Shown piece after piece: positions 15,243-24,974 of a stretch of DNA of 45,101 nucleotides; positions within the stretch are counted from its first letter, which is position 1, and the number at the start of each line of letters is the position of its first letter. The notes below the pieces were generated by a model that worked only from the letters and a program-made list of their open reading frames with translations, was not told the origin of the DNA and did no database searches. The translations under genes were made by a program, and so were the position numbers. The stretch spans positions 1-45,101 of the forward strand of contig JBBIOI010000011.1 of assembly GCA_037443425.1 (NCBI GenBank). The letters are read 5' to 3'. The DNA comes from JBBIOI01 sp037443425. GTDB lineage: Bacteria; Desulfobacterota; BSN033; UBA1163.

Positions 15243-16595
15243 TTAATCCTTTAGAAGTCTCGCAACAAAAAATCCATCCATCTGATCCTTTGGTGGAAAA
15301 GTTTTAAAATATCCATCTTTTATAAAAATTTTTAATCTTTCTGGCACGATATTTCTAATGTCTTCCAGTTTAAATTCCCTGTGTATGCTAAGGAATTTTT
15401 CAATAACCTCCTCATTTTCTTCACGAAAAATGGTACATGTGCTATAAACAAGTACTCCTCCTTCTTTAACATAATTAGAAAGATTATTTAATATTGAAAA
15501 TTGGAGCCCACCTAATCTCTTAATATCTTCCTCCCCTCTCTTCCACTTCAAATCTGGATTTCTCCTTAAAGTCCCAAACCCAGAACAGGGAACATCTGCC
15601 AGTATACGATCGAATCTAATCTCTTTTGGAAATGGTAAAGGCATTGTTGCATCTGCCTTTAGGGATTTTACAATATCTACTCCCAAAAGTTTACACATTT
15701 TTTTTATAACATTTATCTTTGTTTGATTAATATCAATTGCATAAATCTCACCCCTGTTTTCCATCATTTGAGCTATATGTGTCGTCTTCCCACCCGGTGA
15801 GGCACATGCATCAAGAATCTTTTCCCCTGGTTTTGGTGCCATAATCGCTGTCACAATCTGAGAGGCTTCATCTTGAATTATGTAAAAACCCTCTTTTAAA
15901 AATGGCAACTCAGAGACAGGTGGTGGTTCTAAAAGGTAAATTCCTTCATCTGAAAATTGGGTAGGAAATGGAGTCAATCCCTTAGACATTAATTTTTCTA
16001 TCAACATTTCACGCTCTATCTTCAACTTATTTACCCTCAAGGTTAATGGTGGTATGGTATTGTTGAATTCACATAATCTTTTAGTCTCTTCTTCTCCCAT
16101 CTCTTTTAACCATCTCTTGATCAACCAGATGGGATGGGAATAATTTACAGAGATATAAATATCAGGGGTTTTCTCTAAATCTGAAAAAGAGATCTTGTCT
16201 CTATTTCTAAGGAAGGAGCGAAGAATGGCATTTACAAAACCCGCTCCTTTTGCTCCCCTTATCCTTTTTGCAAGGTTTACAGACTCGTTTACAGCAGCTG
16301 ACACAGGTATTTTGGAGAGGAATAATATTTGGTAGAATCCAAGACGAAGGATGTTAAGTATTCGGGAATCAAGATGATGAAAAGGAACATTAGAAAATCG
16401 TTTTATAAGCCAATCACACTTTTGTCTCCACCTTAAAACTCCATAGGTAAGTTCTGTAAGGAAGGATCTATCAAGTGGGGTAAGATGTCTATAGCGTTTG
16501 AAGGCTTCTGTAAGAAGCAGGTCAAGAGGTCGATCAGAGTCCTCTACTTCCAATAATATTTCGAGACTGATCGCCCTTGCCGTCTTTCCTTTCAA
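15243..16595 (-). CDS. rsmB: 16S rRNA cytosine-967 C5-methyltransferase
   Basis: A 450-residue RsmB/Sun protein. An N-terminal NusB-like RNA-binding domain (about 1-140; ARAISLEILLEVEDSDRPLD shown in part) precedes the methyltransferase domain with the SAM-binding ILDACASPGGKTTHIA and the catalytic cysteines in LADVPCSGFGTLRRNPD and YSTCTIFREENE. It methylates C967 of 16S rRNA. The start is TTG 16595, preceded by AGGAAGG, and shares a four-base TTGA overlap with the htpX stop, pointing to coupled translation. Confidence 0.94.
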   Translation of the reverse strand: MKGKTARAISLEILLEVEDSDRPLDLLLTEAFKRYRHLTPLDRSFLTELTYGVLRWRQKCDWLIKRFSNVPFHHLDSRILNILRLGFYQILFLSKIPVSAAVNESVNLAKRIRGAKGAGFVNAILRSFLRNRDKISFSDLEKTPDIYISVNYSHPIWLIKRWLKEMGEEETKRLCEFNNTIPPLTLRVNKLKIEREMLIEKLMSKGLTPFPTQFSDEGIYLLEPPPVSELPFLKEGFYIIQDEASQIVTAIMAPKPGEKILDACASPGGKTTHIAQMMENRGEIYAIDINQTKINVIKKMCKLLGVDIVKSLKADATMPLPFPKEIRFDRILADVPCSGFGTLRRNPDLKWKRGEEDIKRLGGLQFSILNNLSNYVKEGGVLVYSTCTIFREENEEVIEKFLSIHREFKLEDIRNIVPERLKIFIKDGYFKTFPPKDQMDGFFVARLLKD

Positions 16596-17455
16596 AACCT
16601 TCCTGCCCTTGCCATCTCTTGGAGCCGAGCAATTCTTTCTTCAATAGGAGGATGAGTGCTAAATAACGAAAGTATCCCTCCGCCTCTTAAGGGATTAACG
16701 ATAAACATATGAGCAGTAGATGGATTAACATCCATTGGTATTCTTTGAGATGCTATATGTAACTTTTCTAATGCGCCTGCAAGGGATAATGGATGGGTGA
16801 GGTGAGCACCACCTTCATCAGCTAAATATTCTCTTGACCTTGAAATTGCCATCTGAATCAAAATGGCTGCAATAGATGCAACAATTGTAACAATCAATGT
16901 AAAAAGAAGGTTAGCCCCTGCGCCTCCCTCTTGCTCATCATCTGCCCTTCCATAACCAAACATAGCCCCCCATTGGGCCATTCTCGCAAGCATTCCGATT
17001 GCACCTGCAATTGTTGCTGCAATTGTACTGATTAGAATATCGCGATGCTTTATATGTGAAAGCTCGTGACCTATTACGCCCTTCAACTCCTCCTTTGAGA
17101 GTATCTTCATTAACCCTGTTGTAACTGCCACTGCAGCATGCTCGGGATTTCTTCCTGTAGCAAATGCATTGGGGGTGTCATTCTCCATAATATATATTTT
17201 AGGCATTGGAAGACTTGCCTTATTTATAAGCTCTCCCACAATCTGATAAAGCTGAGGGGCTTCTTGCTCAGAGACCTGACGTGCACCATACATATGAAGG
17301 ATGATCTTATCACTAAACCAATATGCAAAGAAATTCATCATTGCAGCGAATATAAAGGCATAAATAACCCCAGTTTTACCACCTATTGCTGAGCCAACAA
17401 GTATAAATAATACTGTTAGGGCTAACATCAATAGAAATGTTTTAAAATGATTCAT
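16592..17455 (-). CDS. htpX: HtpX, membrane zinc metalloprotease (M48)
   Basis: A 287-residue membrane protease involved in quality control of membrane proteins. Two N-terminal helices (MNHFKTFLLMLALTVLFILV, then YAFIFAAMMNFFAYWF) precede the zinc motif GVIGHELSHIKHRD (HExxH), followed by two more hydrophobic segments (ISTIAATIAGAIGMLA; ANLLFTLIVTIVASIAAILI) and the downstream glutamate region REYLADEGGA. I chose ATG 17455, which has a GGAGGG site; an in-frame ATG at 17509 would add 18 non-family residues overlapping the DUF116 gene. The C-terminus FSTHPPIEERIARL is typical. Confidence 0.95.
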   Translation of the reverse strand: MNHFKTFLLMLALTVLFILVGSAIGGKTGVIYAFIFAAMMNFFAYWFSDKIILHMYGARQVSEQEAPQLYQIVGELINKASLPMPKIYIMENDTPNAFATGRNPEHAAVAVTTGLMKILSKEELKGVIGHELSHIKHRDILISTIAATIAGAIGMLARMAQWGAMFGYGRADDEQEGGAGANLLFTLIVTIVASIAAILIQMAISRSREYLADEGGAHLTHPLSLAGALEKLHIASQRIPMDVNPSTAHMFIVNPLRGGGILSLFSTHPPIEERIARLQEMARAGRF

Positions 17456-17505
17456 ATCTTTTCGCCCTCCTCTTAATTTTATTATAATTATCGAAAGATT
17501 TCTTG

Positions 17506-18273
17506 TCAAACAAGACTTTTTGGCTCGATAAAATCTAAGATGGCCCTTTTTACCTTCTGAATATCAACCTTAGTATTTATACAAGGCCCGTTAGGTCGAT
17601 CATTCAGGATTCCAATGACAGGGATGGGATAACTATCCTGTATCCCTGTGGTGAGATCAAGCTCACAAGCTACCGCAACAATAGCCTTTGGTTTATTCTC
17701 AACAATTATCCTTCGGGCAAGCGTTCCACCTGTGGCTACTGCAATCTTTGAGTTGTACTGCTCAGATAATTCTATTAGATCTTTAATCTCGCATCTACCG
17801 CATCTTCGACAATTTTTAATATTTGCTGTTATCTTCACATCACAATCAAAATCCTGAATACAGTGTGGGAGAAGGATTAAGATTTCTTCAGGGGGAATTT
17901 TATGATTATTTGAACGGACAAGATGATTATTAAGTTCGATGAAGGATTGCTGGACCTTCTCTTTTGAAACCCCAAGAAGTTTTCCCATCTGAATCATAAA
18001 TGGAAAAAGTATCTTTGCTACAATCCCTCTGAGTTTATGTGAAAGAAAGATATCCCTTCTCCATATAACTGTAAATATGAGGAGGAGACCTCCTAAAATC
18101 ATTAAAACAACTAAAACCAAAACTCCTAAACTAAAGAAGAAAGGAAGCGAGGGATGAATATTTTTTAATCCAACTATCGGGATGTACCAAAATAAAAAGA
18201 TTAGAAAGATCAGGATAAGTGATGTAAATACTAAAAGACCGATAAATATTCTCTTTTTGGGTTTTACTTCCAT
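17506..18273 (-). CDS. DUF116 family membrane protein
   Basis: A 255-residue protein with two N-terminal transmembrane helices (about residues 10-35 and 43-70) and a cytoplasmic C-terminal DUF116 domain. The domain contains clustered cysteines in ILLPHCIQDFDCDVK, NCRRCGRCEIKDL and VAVACELDL, which may bind a metal or iron-sulfur cluster. DUF116 proteins have no established function, but I recall them recurring next to fmt, def and rsmB in deltaproteobacteria, as here between fmt and htpX. Assignment rests on this domain pattern and context. Confidence 0.8.
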   Translation of the reverse strand: MEVKPKKRIFIGLLVFTSLILIFLIFLFWYIPIVGLKNIHPSLPFFFSLGVLVLVVLMILGGLLLIFTVIWRRDIFLSHKLRGIVAKILFPFMIQMGKLLGVSKEKVQQSFIELNNHLVRSNNHKIPPEEILILLPHCIQDFDCDVKITANIKNCRRCGRCEIKDLIELSEQYNSKIAVATGGTLARRIIVENKPKAIVAVACELDLTTGIQDSYPIPVIGILNDRPNGPCINTKVDIQKVKRAILDFIEPKSLV

Positions 18274-18284
18274 AATATTTCTTG

Positions 18285-19238
18285 CTACTCAAAAACCAAA
18301 CCAATAGATACAGGATGACCCAGAAGAAAATCTCTCACATTCATCCTCCTTTTACCTTCGAGCTGAAGTTCTTTGATAAGAAATGTTCCATCTCCTGTCT
18401 GGACTTCTATAAAATCCGATCCAACCCATACGATACTACCGGGTTTCTCAAAATTTGAACCCTTTCGAAAAGAACCTTTATAAATCTTTAAGATCTTTCC
18501 ATTAAAGTAGGTAAATGCGCCTGGCCATGGGGTAAAGGCCCTAACTTTACGATTAATCTCTTCAGCCCCTTTTTGCCAATCTATCCTGCCATCCTCTTTC
18601 TTCAACATGGTTGCATAGCTTGCCTTTGTATGGTCCTGCGGAGTTGGTCTGATAGATCCATCCTTCAGCCTTTTTATAGTCTCTTTTAAAAGTTGAGAAC
18701 CAATCTCTGCCAATCTACAACTCAATGTCTCTGATGTATCTTCATCCATAATTTCTACTTCTTTTTGTAACAAAATATCACCCGTATCCATTCCTTCATC
18801 CATAAGGATCGTTGTTACTCCAGTCACCTTCTCTCCATTAATTATGGCCCATGCAATAGGAGAGGCCCCCCTGTATTTTGGTAAAAGTGAGGCATGGAGA
18901 TTTACAGCTCCATATTTGGGGATTTTTAGAATCGGTTTGGGAAGTATCTGCCCATAAGCAACAACTACAAATAGGTCAGGATTTATATCCCTTAGATCAT
19001 CCTCAAAGCTACGTTCTCTAACATCTTCGGGTTGAAATATGATCAATCTATCCCCCATCTTCTCTTTAATAAATTCCTTAACCTCGGAGGATTTAACCTT
19101 TTGCCCTCTTCCTCGTGGCCTATCAGGCTGGGTCACTATGGCCACAACTTCATCTTCTCCTTCGATTAATTCTTTCAGGGCTGGTATTGCGAAAGATGGT
19201 GTCCCAAAGAACACGATTCTCCAAGCTGGTTTTATCAA
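18285..19238 (-). CDS. fmt: methionyl-tRNA formyltransferase
   Basis: A 317-residue enzyme that formylates initiator Met-tRNA. The N-terminal domain has RIVFFGTPSFAIPAL, the formyl-folate site VNLHASLLPKYRGASPI and the DTGDILLQ loop; the C-terminal OB-like domain holds VRAFTPWPGAFTYF. Translation starts at TTG 19238 behind a GGAGAAGGGG ribosome-binding site and overlaps the def stop by four bases. Fmt and peptide deformylase act in sequence, so their pairing is functional as well as positional. Confidence 0.96.
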   Translation of the reverse strand: MIKPAWRIVFFGTPSFAIPALKELIEGEDEVVAIVTQPDRPRGRGQKVKSSEVKEFIKEKMGDRLIIFQPEDVRERSFEDDLRDINPDLFVVVAYGQILPKPILKIPKYGAVNLHASLLPKYRGASPIAWAIINGEKVTGVTTILMDEGMDTGDILLQKEVEIMDEDTSETLSCRLAEIGSQLLKETIKRLKDGSIRPTPQDHTKASYATMLKKEDGRIDWQKGAEEINRKVRAFTPWPGAFTYFNGKILKIYKGSFRKGSNFEKPGSIVWVGSDFIEVQTGDGTFLIKELQLEGKRRMNVRDFLLGHPVSIGLVFE

Positions 19239-19744
19239 ACCTTTTTCCCCTTCTCCTTTTTCAGTTTGTTCTTATAAATCTCTCTCTTTAAACGGCTTAC
19301 TCTATCCAGAAGGAGTACTCCATTTAGGTGATCTATCTCATGCTGAAGTGCAATTGCTAATATCCCATCGGCATCTAACATTATCTCCTTCCCTTCTGGA
19401 GAAATCCCTATTACCTTAACCTTCTTTCTCCTTTTAACATTTTCACGAAATTCAGGAAGACTCAAGCAACCTTCCTCATGCTCAATCTCTCCCTCTTCTG
19501 AAACAATCTCAGGGTTTATTATTGTTAAAAGGTCTTTTTCTTGATCAATTGGGCTCACATCAACAACGATAATTCTACTTAGCACTCCAACCTGTGATGC
19601 TGCAAGTCCTATCCCGTTTGCATCGTACATAGTATCTATCATATCATTTATCAATCTTTGGGTATCGCTATCAATGTGGTCAACCTTTTCACACTTTTTC
19701 TTTAAAAGTGGATTGGGATATTTAAGGATCTCGAGTATTGACAT
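19235..19744 (-). CDS. def: peptide deformylase
   Basis: A 169-residue metalloenzyme removing the N-formyl group from nascent proteins. All three family motifs are present: GIGLAASQVG (motif 1), EEGCLSLPE (motif 2, metal Cys) and QHEIDHLNGVL (motif 3, HExxH). The start ATG 19744 lies 23 bases inside the end of lgt, a real overlap, because the N-terminus MSILEILKYPNPLL is conserved in the family. It overlaps fmt at its 3' end. Confidence 0.96.
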   Translation of the reverse strand: MSILEILKYPNPLLKKKCEKVDHIDSDTQRLINDMIDTMYDANGIGLAASQVGVLSRIIVVDVSPIDQEKDLLTIINPEIVSEEGEIEHEEGCLSLPEFRENVKRRKKVKVIGISPEGKEIMLDADGILAIALQHEIDHLNGVLLLDRVSRLKREIYKNKLKKEKGKKV

Positions 19745-20522
19745 TTTTTAAACCCTTATCTGAATTCCTTTTTAAATAGAATAACATAAAAATGGATAAA
19801 ATGGCTAAAAATATTCCCATGATCTGTGAAGTTGAGGCAAGGCCATCTAAGAGAAACCCCCTTGGATCTCCCCTAACCATTTCGATAAAAAATCGTGCAA
19901 TTGAATAAAAGAGTAAGAAAAGAAAAAATAACTCTCCATCAAAACTTTTCTTCCTTTCCCATCTTATTAAAAAAATAAATATCCCAAAACCAACAAGTGC
20001 CTCGTAAAGTTGTGTTGGGTGAAGAGGTGTATTTAACCTTGCCAGGGATTGGGGATTTTTGAATATAACCCCCCATGGTAGCGAAGTCTCTTTCCCATAG
20101 CAACACCCCGCAGAAAAACATCCGAGTCTCCCGAAAAAGAGTCCAAGTGAAATTGATGGTGATGTAATATCAGCAAGTCTCCAGATGGGCATTCTGTTTA
20201 ATTTCATATAAATTATCGAAACTAAAGCCCCTACTATGAGACCACCATAAAATACTAATCCACCTTTCCATAACTTAAATATTTCTAATGGATCTCTCTT
20301 AAAAAGGTCTATATTTATTATTACGAACAATACCCTTGATCCAATAAAAGCAGATAAAACAGAATAGAAAAAGAGATCTGCAATCTTATCAAATGGGATG
20401 CTGATGCCTGCCTTTTTTGCCCTTCTAAAAGCAATAAAAACACCCACGACAAAACCGAGGAGTATAAAAAATCCATAAGAATAAATTTCTAAACTACCTA
20501 ACCTAAAAAGAACAGGAAACAT
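19722..20522 (-). CDS. lgt: prolipoprotein diacylglyceryl transferase
   Basis: A 266-residue inner-membrane enzyme that adds diacylglycerol to the lipobox cysteine of prolipoproteins. It has seven or so hydrophobic helices and the Lgt signature around GRLGCFSAGCCYGKETSLPW, together with LHPTQLYEAL and the C-terminal RFFIEMVRGDPRG. It acts before LspA, encoded immediately upstream (one base gap), so the first two lipoprotein-maturation steps are encoded together. Its 3' end overlaps def by 23 bases. Confidence 0.96.
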   Translation of the reverse strand: MFPVLFRLGSLEIYSYGFFILLGFVVGVFIAFRRAKKAGISIPFDKIADLFFYSVLSAFIGSRVLFVIINIDLFKRDPLEIFKLWKGGLVFYGGLIVGALVSIIYMKLNRMPIWRLADITSPSISLGLFFGRLGCFSAGCCYGKETSLPWGVIFKNPQSLARLNTPLHPTQLYEALVGFGIFIFLIRWERKKSFDGELFFLFLLFYSIARFFIEMVRGDPRGFLLDGLASTSQIMGIFLAILSIFMLFYLKRNSDKGLKNVNTRDP

Positions 20523-20523
20523 T

Positions 20524-21018
20524 TTAACGTTTTTTCTTTTTTAAAGGGGTTTGAAATAATAAACCATAAGCAAGGAGAAAAACACCAAGGGAGATCGCAG
20601 AATCAGCAATATTAAAGGCAGGCCAGTGATAAGAAAATATTTTAAAATCCAAAAAATCTATTACCTCGCCCAAACGTATACGATCTAAAAGATTTCCGAT
20701 TGCCCCACCAATAATTAGAGAAAATGGGAAAAAAATTCTTTCATTTTCATTTCTTACTTTTAGATAAATATATAAGAGACAAATTATTGCTATAATCGAT
20801 ATGATAATAAAGAAACCTGAGTTAAATCCTAATCTTTCTCCTCCGAATATGCCAAATGCACCACCTTTATTTCTTACGTGGGTTAGACTGAAAAAATTAG
20901 GGATAACTTCAATCCTTCTATATAGTGGGAGCTTATGCTCGATCACATACTTTGTCCATTGGTCAACGATAAGGATATAAAGACAGATGAATATAAAGAT
21001 AATATATTTCTTTTTCAA
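20524..21018 (-). CDS. lspA: lipoprotein signal peptidase
   Basis: A 164-residue aspartic peptidase of the inner membrane that cleaves signal peptides from lipidated prolipoproteins. Four hydrophobic helices are visible, with the conserved DQWTKYVIEHKLP start region, VRNKGGAFGIF, GGAIGNLLDRIRLGEVIDF (first catalytic Asp) and FNIADSAISLG (second catalytic Asp). Translation starts at TTG 21018, six bases after the ileS stop, a common ileS-lspA arrangement. Confidence 0.96.
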   Translation of the reverse strand: MKKKYIIFIFICLYILIVDQWTKYVIEHKLPLYRRIEVIPNFFSLTHVRNKGGAFGIFGGERLGFNSGFFIIISIIAIICLLYIYLKVRNENERIFFPFSLIIGGAIGNLLDRIRLGEVIDFLDFKIFSYHWPAFNIADSAISLGVFLLAYGLLFQTPLKKKKR

Positions 21019-21024
21019 ATCTGG

Positions 21025-23790
21025 TCACTCATTAAGTACTTTTATACATCGTTCACATATTTTTGGGTGTTCAGGATATTTACCCACACTCATGTCATAA
21101 TTCCAGCAACGTTCACATTTATCGCCATCTGCATGAAAAACTTCTACCCTGATTTCATCCCCTTCTTTTGCAGATTTATGAATTGTAACAGAGGATACAA
21201 TGAAGATAGATTTCAATTCCGATTCATAGGGAAGAATAAACTGATATAGCTTTTCTGGAAGGTGAAGATTAACCTTAGCATCGAGTGAAAGACCTATGAG
21301 CCTTTGCCTCCTTGCCTCCTCCAGTGCCTTTGTAACATTTGATCTTATTTCCCATATCTTCTCCCACCTAAGATTTAAATCTTCATCGAGATACTCTTTC
21401 TTCACTTCTGGAAAAGACATGAGATGAACACTTAAGGGCTTACCATCAAAAAAAGGCATATGTTTCCAGATCTCTTCTGTTGTAAATGGAATGATTGGAG
21501 CCATAAGTATTGCAAGATCCTTTAAAATCTCATATAGTACTGTCTGTGCCGATCTTCGAGAGCGAGATCTTGAAGATGAGGTATATAGTCTATCTTTTAG
21601 GATATCAAAGTAAAGGGCACTCATTTCAACCGTGCAAAAATTTAAGACACTATGATAAACTATGTGGAACTCGAACTCTTTATAAGCCTCTCTTACCCTT
21701 GAGATAAGCTTCTGAAGTTTATAAAGCGCCCAACGGTCTACCTCTTTAAGTTCATGGTATGGTATGCTATCTCTCTCAGGATCAAAATCATATAGATTTC
21801 CAAGCATGAAACGGAAGGTATTTCGAATCTTAAAATAGGAATCCGCTATCCTTTTTAGTATCTCATTTGATATTTTAATATCATCCTTATAGTCTTCTGC
21901 TGAAACCCAAAGCCTTAACACATCTGCCCCGAACTTGCCGATAACCTCCTCAGGAGCAATAACATTACCTGCTGACTTTGACATCTTTTTGCCTTCTCCA
22001 TCAACCACAAAGCCATGTGTAAGAACCGAGTAATATGGTGCATGGCCTCTTGTTCCAACAGAAACAAGAAGGGAACTATGAAACCATCCCCTATGCTGGT
22101 CGCTTCCTTCCAGATAAAGGTCTGCTGGAAAACGTAGTTCTTTTCTTCCCTCAAGAACAGCGGCAAATGATACCCCGGAATCAAACCACACATCAAGTAT
22201 ATCCTTCTCCTTTTCGAATTTTTCCCCATTACACTTAGCACACTTAGTCCCTTTAGGCAGAAGATCATTTGCATCTTTCTCAAACCAGATGTCTGCCCCC
22301 TCTCTTGTAAAAAGATCTGCTATATGATTGATTATCTCTTCTGTGAATAACGTTGTTTTACAGTTAGAACAATAAAAAACAGTAATTGGAATACCCCATG
22401 CCCTCTGACGAGAAACACACCAGTCAGGTCTTTTCTCAATCATACCATATATGCGATCCCTCCCCCATGGAGGTATCCACCTCACTTCATTAATTGACCT
22501 TAGGGCCTTCTCCCTCAACCCGTTCCTATCCATTGATATAAACCACTGCTCTGTAGCCCTGAAGATGATTGGATCGTTCGTCCTCCAGCAATGTGGATAG
22601 GAATGGATAATCGTTTCCTCTTTTAAGAGTGCCCCAACCTCTGATAGTTTCTGATTCACATTCCGATTTGCATCAAATACAAACTGTCCTGCAAAGAAAG
22701 GGACATCCTTTGTAAATCTACCATCCTCATCAACTGGACTATATACATCTAAACCATATTGAATGCCGCTTTCATAATCCTCCTGACCATGGCCTGGTGC
22801 AATATGTACACAGCCTGTTCCTGTGTCCAATGTTACATAATTAGCGAGTATTATCAAAGACTCTTTTGATAAAAATGGATGCTGACATTTTAATCCTTCT
22901 AACGTCTTTCCTGAAAATTTTCCCAATATCTTTTTATCCTTTATCCCCAACTTATCCATTACACTATTCATAAGATCTTCTGCAAGGATGTACACTTCTT
23001 TGCCAATATCTACCGCGACATAAGTAAAATCAGGATGGAGTGCAATAGCAAGATTTGCAAGAAGCGTCCAGGGTGTGGTTGTCCAGATAAGTACAAAAAT
23101 CTCTTTGCCTTTTAGATAAGGTAAAAGACTTTCAACATCAGATATTAATTTGAATTTTACATAGATAGAGGGAGAACGATGATCTTCATATTTTACCTCG
23201 GCCTCTGCCAGTGCTGTTTTACATGTTGGACACCAGTGAACTGGTTTTTTACCTTTATATACTGAACCGTTTAACAAAAATTTACCAAATTCCCTAACAA
23301 TGGTTGCCTGATACTCAAAGTTCATTGTTAAATAGGGATTTTCCCATTCTCCGAAGACCCCAAGCCTTTTAAATTCTTCTCTTTGAATTGAAACATATTT
23401 TGAAGCATATTCTCTGCATCTCTTTCGAATTTCACTAATAGAAAGTTGGCTCTTCTTTGTTCCAAGAATCTTTTCAACTTCATGTTCTACGGGCAATCCA
23501 TGGCAATCCCAGCCAGGCACATAGTGACTATCGTAACCTTCCATAAATTTTGATTTTATGATAAAGTCTTTCAATATTTTATTTAGAGCAGTTCCAATAT
23601 GTATATTACCATTTGCATAGGGAGGACCATCATGAAGGATATACTTTGTCCTTCCACGGGACTTCTCCAATATCTTTAGATAGATCTTTTTCGTCTCCCA
23701 TTCCTTCAATATCTCCGGTTCTCTTGAAGGAAGGTTTGCCTTCATTGGAAAGTCTGTCTTTGGTAGGTTGAGGGTTTCACGATAATCCAT
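21025..23790 (-). CDS. ileS: isoleucyl-tRNA synthetase
   Basis: A 921-residue class I synthetase charging tRNA-Ile. The HIGH motif is in YANGNIHIGTALNK and the KMSKS motif in GKKMSKSAGNVIAP; the editing domain lies between them (TTTPWTLLANLAIA). The C-terminal zinc finger is CERCWNYD followed by CERCIKVL. Domain order and length match the bacterial type. One loop before RRSAQTVLYE reads as an unusual Ser/Arg alternation (SSSRSRSRRS), probably neutral. It heads the long minus-strand run that continues through lspA, lgt, def and fmt. Confidence 0.98.
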   Translation of the reverse strand: MDYRETLNLPKTDFPMKANLPSREPEILKEWETKKIYLKILEKSRGRTKYILHDGPPYANGNIHIGTALNKILKDFIIKSKFMEGYDSHYVPGWDCHGLPVEHEVEKILGTKKSQLSISEIRKRCREYASKYVSIQREEFKRLGVFGEWENPYLTMNFEYQATIVREFGKFLLNGSVYKGKKPVHWCPTCKTALAEAEVKYEDHRSPSIYVKFKLISDVESLLPYLKGKEIFVLIWTTTPWTLLANLAIALHPDFTYVAVDIGKEVYILAEDLMNSVMDKLGIKDKKILGKFSGKTLEGLKCQHPFLSKESLIILANYVTLDTGTGCVHIAPGHGQEDYESGIQYGLDVYSPVDEDGRFTKDVPFFAGQFVFDANRNVNQKLSEVGALLKEETIIHSYPHCWRTNDPIIFRATEQWFISMDRNGLREKALRSINEVRWIPPWGRDRIYGMIEKRPDWCVSRQRAWGIPITVFYCSNCKTTLFTEEIINHIADLFTREGADIWFEKDANDLLPKGTKCAKCNGEKFEKEKDILDVWFDSGVSFAAVLEGRKELRFPADLYLEGSDQHRGWFHSSLLVSVGTRGHAPYYSVLTHGFVVDGEGKKMSKSAGNVIAPEEVIGKFGADVLRLWVSAEDYKDDIKISNEILKRIADSYFKIRNTFRFMLGNLYDFDPERDSIPYHELKEVDRWALYKLQKLISRVREAYKEFEFHIVYHSVLNFCTVEMSALYFDILKDRLYTSSSRSRSRRSAQTVLYEILKDLAILMAPIIPFTTEEIWKHMPFFDGKPLSVHLMSFPEVKKEYLDEDLNLRWEKIWEIRSNVTKALEEARRQRLIGLSLDAKVNLHLPEKLYQFILPYESELKSIFIVSSVTIHKSAKEGDEIRVEVFHADGDKCERCWNYDMSVGKYPEHPKICERCIKVLNE

Positions 23791-23898
23791 TTATAAGTTC
23801 TCTCGATTTTTTTAAATGATAATCTTGAGTTTTCCTTATTTTAAGCTTATTTAGTTAACATAAAAAGGCCTTCTTATCAAGTTTTTTTCTCTTACCTA

Positions 23899-24906
23899 TC
23901 AACCATTCATTCCGAAAAGTCTAAGAAAGTTACCACTAAATATAGCCTCTTTATCTTCCTTAGAAATATCCATGGAATTTATGTTATCAATAAACCATTT
24001 TTTATCCTTCCCGGTATGAAACTCCATTGGATAATCGGTCCCGAAAATAATCCGATCGTGCCGATATGCATTCGTTGCAGCAATCATTGCTGGCATCCAG
24101 CCACATGCACCTGCAGTGTCAAAATATAGACGATCAAATAGATTATTAAACTCTTCCACAGCCCCTGTAGCCTCAAGCTCGTTTAATGTCTTTGGAAGAG
24201 GCTTTATATCCTCTGGATAATCAATTTTTATCCCGAGCTCAGGTGGCGGTTCAAAAAAGGCCATAACCCTTCCCTTCATCATTGGTAATACCCCTCCCAT
24301 ATGTGGCATGATAAACTTAAGATCTGGCCATTTAGCAAAGACCTTATAAATGATGCGTAAAACTGCAGCCGAAATATCATAAGCCCTGCTTAGTGTCCTT
24401 CCTATTGTAAAGGCAGATTCAGCCCCTTTTGGGAATAAAGATGCATGAACAATAATAGGTAAACCGAGTCTTGATACCTCTTCATAAAATGGAAACATCC
24501 TTTCATCATCAAAAGTGATATCAAGGATGGATGACATGATTGCAGGTGCCTTAAGCCCTAAATCCAAACCACGATGAAGCTCTTCAATTGCTACCTTGCC
24601 TTCATGTAATGGTAGTTGGATGCAACCTATAAATCTATCAGGGTGCTCCTTAACCACCTTTGCTATAGAATCGTTTATCATCCTGCATATTCTCAGCCCT
24701 TTTAAACTCAATTGGGCAAGACTTAGAACAGCAATATCAATCCCTGCCTCATCCATATCTTTTAGCTGTATATCAACTTCATAGAGCTTATGATAGAAGG
24801 TGAATTCCAACGTGGGATCTTGGTAACGCCATGTGGGCCTTCCGAGAGCGCCAAATTCCTCGAATAATTCTTTTGGAGCATAATGTCTGTGTACATCAAT
24901 TATCAT
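23899..24906 (-). CDS. ACMSD-type amidohydrolase (Amidohydro_2)
   Basis: A 335-residue TIM-barrel metal hydrolase or decarboxylase. The metal site is visible as IDVHRHYAP (HxH near the N-terminus), a middle LPIIVHASLFP, FIMPHMGGVLP and a C-terminal IIFGTDYPMEF aspartate. Family members decarboxylate aromatic or alpha-keto acids (for example ACMSD, gamma-resorcylate decarboxylase) or hydrolyse lactones. It is transcribed away from the importer/CoA-ligase operon starting at 25194, so a role in catabolism of an aromatic or cyclic acid is attractive but inferred; the substrate cannot be read from sequence. Confidence 0.85.
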   Translation of the reverse strand: MIIDVHRHYAPKELFEEFGALGRPTWRYQDPTLEFTFYHKLYEVDIQLKDMDEAGIDIAVLSLAQLSLKGLRICRMINDSIAKVVKEHPDRFIGCIQLPLHEGKVAIEELHRGLDLGLKAPAIMSSILDITFDDERMFPFYEEVSRLGLPIIVHASLFPKGAESAFTIGRTLSRAYDISAAVLRIIYKVFAKWPDLKFIMPHMGGVLPMMKGRVMAFFEPPPELGIKIDYPEDIKPLPKTLNELEATGAVEEFNNLFDRLYFDTAGACGWMPAMIAATNAYRHDRIIFGTDYPMEFHTGKDKKWFIDNINSMDISKEDKEAIFSGNFLRLFGMNG

Positions 24907-24974
24907 TATTTAACCCCTTTCTAACACGGTTCATTTACGATATTTATAACATGAAAACTATCTGAATCAAAATA

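Noticed and set aside
21550..21600. SRSRSRRS run in IleS as a repeat expansion or RS domain
   Set aside because: It is only about ten residues in a variable loop before RRSAQTVLYE, and the enzyme is otherwise normal.
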